Assembly (NCBI RefSeq): GCF_024055795.1
Contig: NZ_JAMXMY010000001.1
Coordinates: 806,001-870,000, forward strand
Length of the DNA: 64,000 nucleotides
Direction: 5' to 3'
Source: Actinoallomurus purpureus
GTDB lineage: Bacteria > Actinomycetota > Actinomycetes > Streptosporangiales > Streptosporangiaceae
Below the pieces are notes generated by a model, which saw only the letters and a list, made by a program, of their open reading frames with translations, was not told the DNA's origin and did not search any database. Of the stretch, positions 9,857 through 19,100 are shown piece by piece (position 1 is the first letter of the stretch; every line of letters begins with the position of its first letter). The position numbers and the translations under genes are program-made.

Positions 9857-9869
9857 CGTTGGTTCAACG
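9857..9869. promoter_or_regulatory. Palindromic operator upstream of erythromycin esterase
   Basis: CGTTGGTTCAACG is a perfect 5-bp-arm palindrome with a 3-base centre. A further half-site (CCGTTGAAGG) follows at 9873-9882, just before the esterase ATG. The site lies in the 91-bp divergent region and is a plausible target of the TioE-like regulator. Confidence 0.5.
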
Positions 9870-9883
9870 ATACCGTTGAAGGT

Positions 9884-11041
9884 ATGGATATCAAGGGCAC
9901 AGCCCGGCCGCTCGATGGCTCGGGCGTCTCGGCGTTCCTCCGGTCGCTTCCCGCCAAGCCCCTGCTGCTCGGCCTGGGCGAGGCCAGGCACTTCGTGGGG
10001 GAGCTGGGCGAGTTGCGCAACGAGATCTTCCAGCATCTGGTCGAGCACGAGGGCTACCGGTCGTTCGCCATCGAGAGCGACTGCCTCATGGGACTCGTGG
10101 TCGACGACCACATCACGACGGGCGCGGGCACGCTCGACGACGTCATGGAACGCGGCTTCAGCCACGGCTTCGGCGCGTCACCGGCCAACCGCGACCTCGT
10201 GCGCTGGATGCGCGCGTACAACGAGGAGCATGACGAAAAGCTCCGGTTCTACGGCTTCGATGGGCCGCTGGAGTATTGGGCCGCGAGCCCGCGCCAGGCG
10301 CTCACCGGCCTCCACGGCCTCCTCGACGGCCCGCTCCCGTGCACGATGGAAACCCTCGACACGCTGCTCGGCCCGGACGACCGGTGGACGAACGAAGCCA
10401 CGGTCATGGACCCGTCCCAGTCGATCGGCCAGTCCACCGAGGCCCAGCGGCTGCGGCTGCTCGCCGACGACCTGGTGGCGCTGCTCGACACGCAGGCGCC
10501 GCGGCTGAGCGCGGAGGACGGAGAGAGGGCGGCACTGTACGGGCGCACCGCCGTCGGCCTGCTCCGCTACCACCACTGGATGGCCGACACGTCCCCGGCC
10601 CGGATAGCCAGGCTGTCGGGCCTGCGGGACGCGATGATGGCCGCCAACCTGCGTGCCGTCGCCGAGCACGGTCCGGCCCTGGTCTTCGCCCACAACCTCC
10701 ACCTGCAGCGGAACAAGAGCTTCATGCCGCTCGGCGACCAGCAGTTGGAGTGGTGGAGCGCGGGGGCGATCACCGGGACGCACCTGGGCGACCGGTACGC
10801 CTTCCTGGCCTCAGCCCTCGGCACGGCCGGCGACAACATCCCGCCCCCGGACACCCTCGAGGGCCTCCTGTCCACGCTCCCGTGGGACCACTCCCTCATC
10901 GACGCCCGCCGCCTGGCCAAGGCCATCACGCAGCCCGCCCCGCGCACCTCCCACGATCGCGCCTATTTCCCGCTGGACCCGGCCCAGCTCGACACGATCG
11001 ACGGCGTCGTCTTCCTCAAGCAGGCTGTCAGGCTGGGTTGA
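9884..11041 (+). CDS. Erythromycin esterase family protein
   Basis: This 385-residue protein belongs to the EreA/EreB-like family, which hydrolyses the macrolactone ring. Family signatures include LLLGLGEARHFVGELGELRN (catalytic Glu/His region), FAIESDCLMGLVVDDHI, RFYGFDGPLEYW and LVFAHNLHLQRNKSFMPLG, which carries another catalytic-type His. The start is the ATG at 9884, with GAAGG only 2-3 bp away, unusually close. The MerR-type gene next door suggests inducible drug detoxification. Whether macrolides are the true substrate cannot be read here. Confidence 0.88.
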   Translation: MDIKGTARPLDGSGVSAFLRSLPAKPLLLGLGEARHFVGELGELRNEIFQHLVEHEGYRSFAIESDCLMGLVVDDHITTGAGTLDDVMERGFSHGFGASPANRDLVRWMRAYNEEHDEKLRFYGFDGPLEYWAASPRQALTGLHGLLDGPLPCTMETLDTLLGPDDRWTNEATVMDPSQSIGQSTEAQRLRLLADDLVALLDTQAPRLSAEDGERAALYGRTAVGLLRYHHWMADTSPARIARLSGLRDAMMAANLRAVAEHGPALVFAHNLHLQRNKSFMPLGDQQLEWWSAGAITGTHLGDRYAFLASALGTAGDNIPPPDTLEGLLSTLPWDHSLIDARRLAKAITQPAPRTSHDRAYFPLDPAQLDTIDGVVFLKQAVRLG

Positions 11042-11173
11042 CAGGTGTGTGCATCAATCACACCATCCATGCCCGCCCCCTCACCGAAGGCGGCGCCCCC
11101 GATGGTCGTTCCACCGGTGCCCCTGCCGCGGGTGCGCGGGCAGCAGCGGGGCCGGCAGCTCCCACTCCTCGTC

Positions 11174-11260
11174 GGTTCCGGCTACACCTTGAAGATCACC
11201 CGGCTGGACCGGCTGTCGAGCTCAGTGCAGCACCTGATCAACCTCGGTGCGGACCTGCGC
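11174..11260 (+). pseudogene. Serine resolvase fragment
   Basis: YTLKITRLDRLSSSVQHLIN is the conserved catalytic-core segment of resolvase/invertase proteins (normally LKITRLDRLSRSVxHL). The catalytic serine region and C-terminal HTH are missing on either side, so only a 29-codon fossil of a site-specific recombinase remains. The remainder of 11042-11393 shows no gene. Confidence 0.55.
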
Positions 11261-11393
11261 GCCACCCCGACCTGCGCCGCCCCTCCGGCCGCGTACGCGC
11301 GACCTCGAAGCGTGCACGAGTACGGGATTACCCCGATCCCCGGCCCGCGGCTCCGCGGGGAGACTTAGACCGCGTTCACGCGGAAGGCGGTCG

Positions 11394-12320
11394 ATGATGA
11401 ATGGCATCGGGGGAGTCGTTCTGGAGTGCCGGGAACCCAGGCCCCGCCCTCGGATGGTCACGGCGCGCCCCGGGCCCGTCCTGCGCACCCACGTCTCGGG
11501 GTACGCCGGTCTTCGCGTGGACGCTGCCCGGCCGCTCAAAGGACGCGCCGTGGCCACCTGCGGAGTCACGCTGTTCATCGACTTCGCCGCCTCGGTGCGG
11601 CTGGTCACCACGCCCGCGGCCGATCCGCCCCTGCGCGTCCAGACCTCCCACGTCACCGGCCTGCACGACGGTCCCGTCCTGTTCGAGCAGCACAGCCATC
11701 ATCGCGGAATGGCCGTGGAGCTCACCCCGCTGGGCGCCCACGTCCTGTTCGGGGTGCCGATGCGAGAACTCGCCAACACCACCGTGGACCTGACCGACCT
11801 CCTCGGCCGCCGCACCGAACAGCTGACCGAACGGCTCCGGCAGGCACCGGACTGGGCCACCCGCTTCGCTCTCCTAGACCACCTGCTGCCCGCGTGGTTC
11901 GCCGACGGGCCCGAGCCGGCGCCGGCGGTGCTCCGCGCATGGCGGCGGCTACGGGAGACCTCCGGAGCCATCAGCGTCGGCGGACTCGCCGAGGAGGTCG
12001 GCGTGACCCGCCGCTACCTGGAGTTGCGCTTCGACGAACAGATCGGCCTGCCGCCCAAGACCATGGCCCGCATCGTACGGTTCGAGCGGGCCGCGCGCCT
12101 GCTCACCGGATCCGCGGGCCGGCCGCTGTCGCGGATAGCCGACACGTGCGGCTACGCGGACCAGGCGCATTTCAACCGGGACTTCCGGCGGCTGGCGGGC
12201 TGTACGCCCACCGCGTTCCGCGCAGAGCACGCCGCCGCGAACACCGCCACCGTCCACCCCGAAGCCGAGGCCGGCCACCCTTCGCATTCGTTCAATACCC
12301 GAGAGCGACGGAACCCATAA
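11394..12320 (+). CDS. AraC-family transcriptional regulator
   Basis: This 308-residue protein has a C-terminal AraC/XylS double HTH: ISVGGLAEEVGVTRRYLELR (first helix pair, about residue 200) and DTCGYADQAHFNRDFRRLAG (second, with the conserved P.xFR end). The N-terminal 180 residues form a ligand or dimerisation domain without a recognisable cupin signature. GGAAGGCGG precedes tandem ATGs at 11394 and 11397, which fixes the start even though the frame is open further upstream. Its target is unknown; the gene for a small secreted protein follows 40 bp later. Confidence 0.87.
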   Translation: MMNGIGGVVLECREPRPRPRMVTARPGPVLRTHVSGYAGLRVDAARPLKGRAVATCGVTLFIDFAASVRLVTTPAADPPLRVQTSHVTGLHDGPVLFEQHSHHRGMAVELTPLGAHVLFGVPMRELANTTVDLTDLLGRRTEQLTERLRQAPDWATRFALLDHLLPAWFADGPEPAPAVLRAWRRLRETSGAISVGGLAEEVGVTRRYLELRFDEQIGLPPKTMARIVRFERAARLLTGSAGRPLSRIADTCGYADQAHFNRDFRRLAGCTPTAFRAEHAAANTATVHPEAEAGHPSHSFNTRERRNP

Positions 12321-12360
12321 CGTCGAGGTGGAAATTCCCCCGGACGAAAGGGGTCCGATC

Positions 12361-12654
12361 ATGCGACTACGAAATATCACCGCGACGGCCGCCGTCGCCG
12401 GTGCACTGGTCACCGGCGGTCTCGCACTCGCGTCCCCCGCGAGTGCCGCCACGCCTGCGGCTCAGAGGACACTCGTCCTCAAGTGCACCCACCCCTGCAG
12501 CGACCCGCCCGGTCCCGGCTGGCGCTACATCGACAACTACTTCTGGGCCAGCAGCTGCATCGAGGTCGGCAACCGCGGGATCAACAACCGTTCCTGGTCC
12601 CGTTACCAGTGCTACGGCAGCACCTGGACCAATTACGACCTCTGGGTGATCTGA
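12361..12654 (+). CDS. Small secreted cysteine-containing protein
   Basis: This 97-residue preprotein begins MRLRNITATAAVAGALVTGG with a signal peptide ending SPASA-AT, giving a mature product of about 66 residues. The mature part is rich in Trp, Tyr and Asn and has four cysteines (CTHPC, SSC, YQC) that could form two disulfides. GAAAGGGG lies upstream of the ATG. I do not recognise the family. Small exported cystine-rich proteins of actinomycetes include enzyme inhibitors and antimicrobial peptides, but no function is assigned. Confidence 0.8.
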   Translation: MRLRNITATAAVAGALVTGGLALASPASAATPAAQRTLVLKCTHPCSDPPGPGWRYIDNYFWASSCIEVGNRGINNRSWSRYQCYGSTWTNYDLWVI

Positions 12655-12791
12655 CCGCCCCCGGTGACGGCGGGGCACTCGGCCTGTGCCCCGCCGTCAC
12701 CCCCCTCGTCCCGGCGTACGCCTGCCTCATCGGAGCGAGGGCCCGCGAACCGGCACGGCGCCGCGCGTCCGCACCCTTTTCCGGCAGTGCC

Positions 12792-13673
12792 TCAGGCGTG
12801 ATGACCGAGCCAGTCGGGGAGCGGTTCGCGGCGCCGCCGCCACAGGTCGGGCGCCCCGCCGGCACGCGCCTCGACGATGCCGCCCACGATCGCCGCCGTG
12901 GTGTCGATGTCGCCGCCGGCGACGGCGCAGGCGCGGACCGCGGTTTCGTAGTCGTCCAGGTACCGGGCGGCCAGCCACAGCGTGAACGGCACGGTGTCCG
13001 GCGCCGTGATCCGGGACCCGTTGCCGAGCCGCGCCGCCGCCTGCTCGACCGTGACGCCTCCCAACTCCCGGGCGGCTTCCACGCCTCGCCTGACATGGCC
13101 GGGCGCCAGGTGATCGAGCGCGGCGTCGAACAGGTCCGGTCGCTGTGGTTCGGCGGGGGTGGCGACGTGGGCGGCGGCCACCGCGACCGCCACCGCCCCC
13201 GCGACACCCTCGGGGTGGGCGTGGGTGACCTCCGCGGACGCGGCCGCCTCGCCGGCGGCACGCCTCAGGTCGCCGGCGAAGAAGGCGCCGAGCGGCGCGG
13301 CGCGCATGGCCGCGCCGTTGCCGTACGAGCCGTTCCCGCCGAAGCCCTCGACCGACGCGGTACGCCAGGGCACTCCATCGCGGACCTTCTCCAGCAGCTC
13401 GAGCGTGCCCGCGCCGTACCGGCGTCCGACGTCCATCCGCGCGGCGAAGGACGCGGCCAGCGCGTCCTGGTCGACCCGGCCGTGCCGGATGAGCGTGGCG
13501 ACCACCGAGCAGGCCATCTCCGTGTCGTCGGACCACGCCCACGGCCCGGGCGGGGTCGCGGTCCACGGGTCCAGCCCGCGGCCGGCCAGGGGGAAGAACT
13601 GGTCTCCGAACGCGTCCCCGACCGACAACCCGGTCAGAGAGGCGAGGGCACGTCGCGGTGCGGTGACGGTCAT
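12792..13673 (-). CDS. ADP-ribosylglycohydrolase family protein
   Basis: This 293-residue DraG-like hydrolase removes ADP-ribose from proteins or small molecules using two magnesium ions. The metal ligands are visible in GLSVGDAFGDQFFP and AWSDDTEMACSVV near the N-terminus and in AVAGGDIDTTAAIVGGIVEA near residue 250. Length is typical. It stands alone, with 46 bp to the MFS gene downstream on the same strand. The substrate is unknown. Confidence 0.92.
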   Translation of the reverse strand: MTVTAPRRALASLTGLSVGDAFGDQFFPLAGRGLDPWTATPPGPWAWSDDTEMACSVVATLIRHGRVDQDALAASFAARMDVGRRYGAGTLELLEKVRDGVPWRTASVEGFGGNGSYGNGAAMRAAPLGAFFAGDLRRAAGEAAASAEVTHAHPEGVAGAVAVAVAAAHVATPAEPQRPDLFDAALDHLAPGHVRRGVEAARELGGVTVEQAAARLGNGSRITAPDTVPFTLWLAARYLDDYETAVRACAVAGGDIDTTAAIVGGIVEARAGGAPDLWRRRREPLPDWLGHHA

Positions 13674-13719
13674 GTCCCGATCCTCCCGGCCGGGACCGGC
13701 GGCGCAAGCGATTTGACGC

Positions 13720-15009
13720 TCACGCCGCCGCGCGCCGGTCAGCGGGGCGGCTCGCGGCGGGGCAGGGAGCGCCGCCGACCGCCGGCGGTGCCGACCGGCG
13801 CGTCCGGGAACGCACGGCCCCCGACAGCACCGCCGTCAGCGCCAGCGCGATGACGACCGCGCCGTACACGGTCGCGGTCGCACGCAGGCCCAGGGACGGG
13901 ACGGCGAGCCCCGCCACGACGGCGGGCACGCTGAAGGCGAGGTAGCTGACCACGTACACCGAGGCGAACAGCTCCGCCCGCTCGGCCGGGCCCGCCAGCG
14001 CGGCGAGAGACCGGAACGCGCCGATGAAGGCCGTGCCGAATCCGCAGCCGGCGACGGCCGTGCCGAGGAAGAACAGCGAGGTGGAGGTCAGGCCCAGCGC
14101 CAGGAGCGTCAGACCGGTCCCGCCGGCGAGCACGGCCGCCCCGGCGATCATGACCCGCTGCGGCGCCCGGTCGCGTACCAGCGTGGAGGCCACGGCGCCC
14201 GCGCCGGTGAGGGCGCTCACCACCAGGCCACCGACCAGGTGGCTGCGCACGTGCAGGACACCCGCGCTCAGGGAGCCACCCAGGGACAGGTAGAGCCCGC
14301 CCATCGCCCAGGTCGCGATCAGGCAGGGCACGGCCGCCAGGAACGGCCCGCGGGCCACGGCCGGGACCGCCGCCCTCGGACGCAGCGAGGCCAGCGCGCC
14401 CGGACGCGGCGAGACCAGTTCCGGCAGGAACGCCACGGCCGCGGCCAGGACCGGGAACGCCCCCGTCAGCAGGGCGTACACCAGGGCGGTCGGCGCCGGA
14501 GCGTACTCGACCAGCGATCCGCTGCCCAGGGCTCCGGCGGCCAGGCCCAGGGTGGGCGAGACGCTGTTGACCAGCGGCCCCAGCCGCGCGCCGGGTTGCA
14601 GGTCGACCAGGCCGGCGCTGATGGCCCCGGTCGCGGCACCGGTCGCCAGGCCCTGCACGGTGCGCGCCGCCAGCAGCGTCCCGACGTCTCCGGCGGTCAG
14701 GAACAGGACCATGGCGAGGGTCTCGGCCAGCAGGGCGGCGATCAGGACGGGCCGGCGGCCGACGAAGTCCGACAGCCCGCCCACGGTCAGCAGGGCGACC
14801 AGCAGGGCGAGGGCGTAGACCGCGAAGACGGCGGTGAGGGTGGTCGCCGAGAACCCCCAACGGTGCTGGTAGACGACGTACAGCGGGGAAGGGGCGCTCG
14901 AGGCGGCCATGAAGACCAGCAAAGTGGTCCCCAGCAGCCAGAAGCCGGCCGTGCGCGGCAGGCGCCTGACCGCGCGGGCCGCCGGTGTGGCGCGGTCGTC
15001 TGTGGGCAT
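13720..15009 (-). CDS. MFS transporter controlled by ArsR-type regulator
   Basis: This 429-residue, 12-helix major-facilitator efflux carrier has GGLSDFVGRRPVLI as the A-motif between helices 2 and 3. The ATG at 15009 (MPTDDRATPAARAVRRLPRT) is chosen over a further-upstream in-frame start, because that one would lie across the twin operators. It is divergent from the ArsR-like gene at 15095, and the 85-bp gap carries two matching 18-bp sites. It is probably a repressed drug or metabolite exporter. Confidence 0.88.
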   Translation of the reverse strand: MPTDDRATPAARAVRRLPRTAGFWLLGTTLLVFMAASSAPSPLYVVYQHRWGFSATTLTAVFAVYALALLVALLTVGGLSDFVGRRPVLIAALLAETLAMVLFLTAGDVGTLLAARTVQGLATGAATGAISAGLVDLQPGARLGPLVNSVSPTLGLAAGALGSGSLVEYAPAPTALVYALLTGAFPVLAAAVAFLPELVSPRPGALASLRPRAAVPAVARGPFLAAVPCLIATWAMGGLYLSLGGSLSAGVLHVRSHLVGGLVVSALTGAGAVASTLVRDRAPQRVMIAGAAVLAGGTGLTLLALGLTSTSLFFLGTAVAGCGFGTAFIGAFRSLAALAGPAERAELFASVYVVSYLAFSVPAVVAGLAVPSLGLRATATVYGAVVIALALTAVLSGAVRSRTRRSAPPAVGGAPCPAASRPADRRAAA

Positions 15010-15028
15010 TCCGGTGCTCCCAACAACA

Positions 15029-15093
15029 GTTCCAAAAAAATCGAACAACGGGAGGCTACCCCGGCATGCCAAACTGTTCAACTATTATCGAAC
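15029..15093. promoter_or_regulatory. Twin 18-bp ArsR-type operators
   Basis: GTTCCAAAAAAATCGAAC (15029-15046) and GTTCAACTATTATCGAAC (15076-15093) share GTTC at one end and ATCGAAC at the other, are both 18 bp, and start 47 bp apart. The second abuts the regulator ATG. They fill most of the MFS/ArsR divergent region and are far more AT-rich than their surroundings. Confidence 0.65.
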
Positions 15094-15094
15094 C

Positions 15095-15448
15095 ATGAGT
15101 GGATCCTCGCGCGAGCTTCCCCATCCCGACCCCGCGGACCTGGTCCTGACCGACGTGCTGTTCGCCCTCAGCGACCCGGCACGCCTGGAGATCACCCGCC
15201 GCCTCGCCGAGGGCCCCCTGGAGGTCGCGGCCTGCCAGCCCGTCGGCGGCGACATCCCTAAATCGACCCTGTCCCACCACCTGAAGACGCTGCGCGAGGC
15301 CGGCGTCGTCCGCAACGTCCCGCACGGCCGCCGGCGCTATGTCAGCCTGCGCCGCGACGACCTGGACGACCGGTTCCCCGGCCTGCTGGCCGCCGTCCTG
15401 ACCCCGGCGCTCGCCGGAGAGCCGCAAGACCCGCTCCGTCTCGAGTAG
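15095..15448 (+). CDS. ArsR-family winged-helix regulator
   Basis: This 117-residue protein has a single winged helix: LTDVLFALSDPARLEITRRL, then PKSTLSHHLKTLREAGVVRN as recognition helix and wing. No obvious metal-binding Cys cluster is present, so a non-metal ligand is likely. The only strong start, ATG 15095, lies immediately after an operator-like 18-mer, which suggests autorepression together with the divergent MFS gene. Confidence 0.9.
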   Translation: MSGSSRELPHPDPADLVLTDVLFALSDPARLEITRRLAEGPLEVAACQPVGGDIPKSTLSHHLKTLREAGVVRNVPHGRRRYVSLRRDDLDDRFPGLLAAVLTPALAGEPQDPLRLE

Positions 15449-15613
15449 GACAGCGGACGCCGCCGGCCGGTGACGCCGGCCTGCTCTGGAGGGCGGCTCC
15501 CGGCGGTGGGCGCTCACGTGTGGTGGCCGGTGCCGCCGCAGGGGTCCGTATCGGCGTGCGCGGTGGCGGCCGCGGATGAGAGCCACGCGCCCGCAGGACC
15601 GGCGACCCGTCAG

Positions 15614-15772
15614 CGCCTGCCGGCCGACGAGACGTTCCCCGACTCCTTCGTCGACGTGCTGCTCGACGGCTACGCCGCCATGCTCGCCGGGCCACCGCCG
15701 GTCCTGACCTCCACGGTCGAGGGCATCACCGGCGTCCCGCCGCGATCGCTGCGCCAGTGGGCCGCCGACCAC
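15614..15772 (+). pseudogene. C-terminal remnant of NmrA-like NAD(P)-binding protein
   Basis: FPDSFVDVLLDGYAAMLAGP and GITGVPPRSLRQWAADH match the C-terminal end of NmrA-type atypical short-chain reductases. The Rossmann N-terminus is missing upstream, and the 3' end is cut by the left terminal repeat of the Tn3 transposon. Pre-insertion coding can be followed across the element into the right flank. Confidence 0.6.
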
Positions 15773-15835
15773 GGGGTCCGAGTAGGAACGGAACAGAAAA
15801 CCGGTGCAGCCGTCAAATCTTTTGACGGGCAGTGA
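15773..15835 (+). repeat. Left terminal inverted repeat of Tn3 element
   Basis: This 63-bp repeat begins GGGGTCCGAGTAGGAACGG and is identical to the reverse complement of 25531-25593. It contains an internal palindrome, CCGTCAAATCTTTTGACGG, near its inner end. Confidence 0.95.
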
Positions 15836-15857
15836 ACAGCGCTGCCAGGGTGCGCCC

Positions 15858-16142
15858 ATGAGTGACGACCCGACGATCGGTTTCCTGAAGGCGGACGTGG
15901 CGCGGTTCTGCGCCGGGCTGGATGAGCTGGCCCCGGCGATCCGGCTGCGGCTGCTCGTGCGGCTGCGGGCCGCGCTGGACGAGGTGACGGACGCGGCCCT
16001 GGATGAGGGTATGGCCGCGGCGAAGGCGGAGGGCTGGGGGCTGCGGCAGATCGGTGGTCAGGTGGGCCTGTCGCACGAGAAGGTCCGCTACCGGCTCGCC
16101 CAGGCCGCGGGCAGGGACGAGCCGGCCGGAGAGCTGTCCTAG
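15858..16142 (+). CDS. Small HTH-like protein of the Tn3 element
   Basis: This 94-residue acidic, mostly helical protein ends with GWGLRQIGGQVGLSHEKVRY, a helix-turn-helix-like segment. It starts 22 bp inside the left terminal repeat. Its stop overlaps the tnpA stop by 4 bp in convergent orientation. The GTG-free start ATG at 15858 lies after GGGTGCGCCC, a weak ribosome site. It may regulate transposition or act as an accessory protein; no named family is recognised. Confidence 0.65.
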   Translation: MSDDPTIGFLKADVARFCAGLDELAPAIRLRLLVRLRAALDEVTDAALDEGMAAAKAEGWGLRQIGGQVGLSHEKVRYRLAQAAGRDEPAGELS

Positions 16143-19100
16143 ACCGTGGTGGTCGTCTTCTCGGGCTTGGCGGTGGAGCGGAGCTGTCCGCCCTGGACCT
16201 CGACTGGCAGGGCGAAGCTGTAGCGGCCGTGGAAGTTGATGTGAGCGAACTTCAGCGGTGAGAGCCGGGCGATGTCCTCGTCGCGGACGTGGATGCCCTC
16301 GGCCCGCATCTCGGCGATGATCTTCTGGAAGTACACCGTGTTCCACAGGACAACGATGTTGAGCATCAGTCCCAGTGCCCCCAACTGATCTTCCTGACCC
16401 TCTCTGTATGACTGCCTGAGTTCGCCCTTCTGTCCGTGGAAGATCTTGCGGGCGAGTTCGTGGCGGGATTCCTGCCGGTTGAGCTGGGTGTTGACGCGGC
16501 GCCGCAGGAGTTCGTCGGTGAAGTACGTGGACAGGTACGCGCTGCGGTCCAGCCGGCCGAGTTCCATGACGGCCTTGCCGGTGGGGGTGGGCTTGCCGCC
16601 GGGTGCGAGGACGCGCAGGACCTCGGAGGCTTTGATGGTGCCGGAGTGCAGGGAGCCCGCGAGGCGGAGCAGCTCGTCCCAGTGGGTGGTGATCTGCTTG
16701 ACATTGATCTTGTCGCGGGTGACCGGGTTGAGCGGGCCGTAGTCGGCGTCCGGGTCGACGCGGTAGAGGGTGGCGCTGCCGACGTCCGCGAGGCGCGGGG
16801 AGAACTGGTAGCCCATGAGGCGGAAGAGCCCGAAGACGATCTCGCTGGCGCCGTGTGTGTCGGAGGTGATCTCGACCGGGCGCAGCGCGGTCTCCTGCTC
16901 GAGGAGGCCGTCGAGGATGTAGAAGGAGTCGCGCTGGGTGCCGGGGATCAGGATGCCGTGCAGGCCGCTGAACTGGTCCGAGAGGAAGTTGTAGAACGTC
17001 ACTCCGCGCCGGCGGGTGCCGAAGTACTTCGGGTTCGGCCCGGAGTTGAGCGTGCGGATCGGGGTGACGAAGCGCAGTCCGTCGGCGGAGGCCAGCTCGC
17101 CGCCGCCCCATGCCTGCACCAGGGGCAGGCGCATGTGGTAGTCGACCAGGCGGGCGTTGGCCGTCGAGAGGGTCTGGGCGCGGATGTAGTTCTGCTCGAC
17201 CCAGAACAGTCGGTCGCGGTTGAGGGCGTCGACGCCGTCGTGGACGATCGGCTCGATGCCGACGTTGGTGGCCTCCGAGGTGAGGACCGCGGCCACGGAC
17301 AGCTGAAGGTCGTCCATGCGCGAGTTGGCCTCGGAGACGTGGGTGAAGTCGGACAGGTAGGGCACCCAGGAGTTGACCTCCAGCACGATCTCGGGGAGGT
17401 CGACGGCGGGGATGCGCGCTTCGATCTCCTTGTTCAGGTCGATCAGAGAGTCGGGTTCGGCGAGGCGGTCCAGGCTGGTGAGGATGATGCGGTCGCGGCC
17501 TCCCTGCTGCTCGATGCGCACGTTGGGGTTGGCTGCCAGGCCGTCGGCGAACTCCCGGTGGGCCTTGTCGAGCCGGTCGGTCCAGGCTTTGAGGATCTTG
17601 TCGGGCTTGGGGTCGAGGTCGAGTTCCTCGCAGACCCGGGTGCGGGCCGCCTCCCACGCCGCATCTTTCAGCAGGCGGGCGTTGGGGTCGCCCCACTTGC
17701 GCAGGCCCGGCACGAACACCTCGTGCCGGTGCAGCGCCGTGCGCAGGGCTTCGGCGGAGGCGACGATCAGGGCGCGCTTCTCGACGCTGCCCACGGGCAT
17801 CGGCGGGGGTGGGAAGACCAGGCGCCGCCAGGCGGAGGTGAGGACCTTGGCGGGGACTTCCCATGCCTGGATGAGGCGGCGCCGGCCCTTGAGGGACTTC
17901 ACGAAGTCGATCGCGTCCAGCACCGGTTCGCCCGCCGGGCTGGCCTCGAAGGTGAACGTCTTGAGCAGGCCGGGCAGGAAACGGGCGATGGTGTTGTAGC
18001 GGGCGGCGAGCATCTGCTCGGCGCCGTCGTCGGGCTGCTGCGCGAGGACCTTGACGGTGTCGGCCGCGGCGTGGACGGGGCCGACATCCATCGCGTCGAG
18101 CATCGCGCGTACGTCGCCCTCGGGGTCGGCGGCCGTCGCGCAGATCGCCAGCCAGGCTTTGCGCAGCTCGATCGCGGCGGCGTCCAGATCCTTCAGCGTC
18201 CGCAGCCTCTGCTTGGTCATCTTGGTGGCGGAGCTGCGGATGATGTCGCCCATCACCAGGTCAAAGACCTCGATCGCCTCGTCGGCGGCGAGCTGCGGCA
18301 TGACCGCGGCGAACGCCACCAGGGTGGCCAGGCGCCGGTCCCCGGCGAGGTCGGAGACGGCCTGGGCGCGGGCGGCCTTGGCGAACCGCACCAGCGCCTG
18401 CAGCCGTCCCGGCGGTATCACGTCCAGGTCCCACGCACTGCCGCCGAAGGCGCGCAGGGATTCGTAGCGTTCCAGGGCCTTGCCGACCCCGCCGGCGGAG
18501 ATGTCGCGCGGCGAGCGGCGCAGGCGGTCCAGCTCGGACAGGCGCTTGCCCGCAGGCACGACGACCAGCTGCTGCAGACGTGCGGCCTGCTCCGTGGTCG
18601 GAGCCGCGGCGAGGGTGGCCCACAGCCTCCTCTCGGCGCGCTCGCGGGTGCCGGAGACCAGGCGTTCCAGCACGGTCACCCCGGGCAGCACCACCTTCTT
18701 GTCCACCAGACGCTTGGTCGCGAGGTCGAACAGCAGGGTGGGGCGCTCGTTACCGATCCAGGCCCGCTGGTACATCCAGCGGGCGAGCGTGAACCACTGG
18801 TCGAACTCGAACTTCGTGTACCCGTACTCCTTGCGGATCTGCTCCTGGTGGTCCCAGCGGGCCTCACCGGCGCCATACCCCGTGAGCTCACCGGGGTCCA
18901 ACCCGAGCTGCTCAGCGACATAGCCGACCACCACGGCGGGCACCTGCTCTGGGTTCTCCAGGAAGGTGCCCAGGTAGCGGATGGTGCCGAGCTGGACGGC
19001 CCAGCCGATCCGGTTCCGCGGGCCGCGGGCGGCCATTGCCCGGCGCCGCGCGGTCTGATCAAGCAGAAAGGACCCGGCGAGCTGTCCCTCGTCCGGGTCC

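Noticed and set aside
11045-11368. 107-codon ORF as an intact gene
   Set aside because: Only the resolvase-like core is recognisable; the flanks are low-complexity, so it is called a fragment.
15813-17864. 683-codon minus-strand frame rich in Arg and Pro
   Set aside because: It is an out-of-frame shadow within the tnpA region with low-complexity R/P/A composition.
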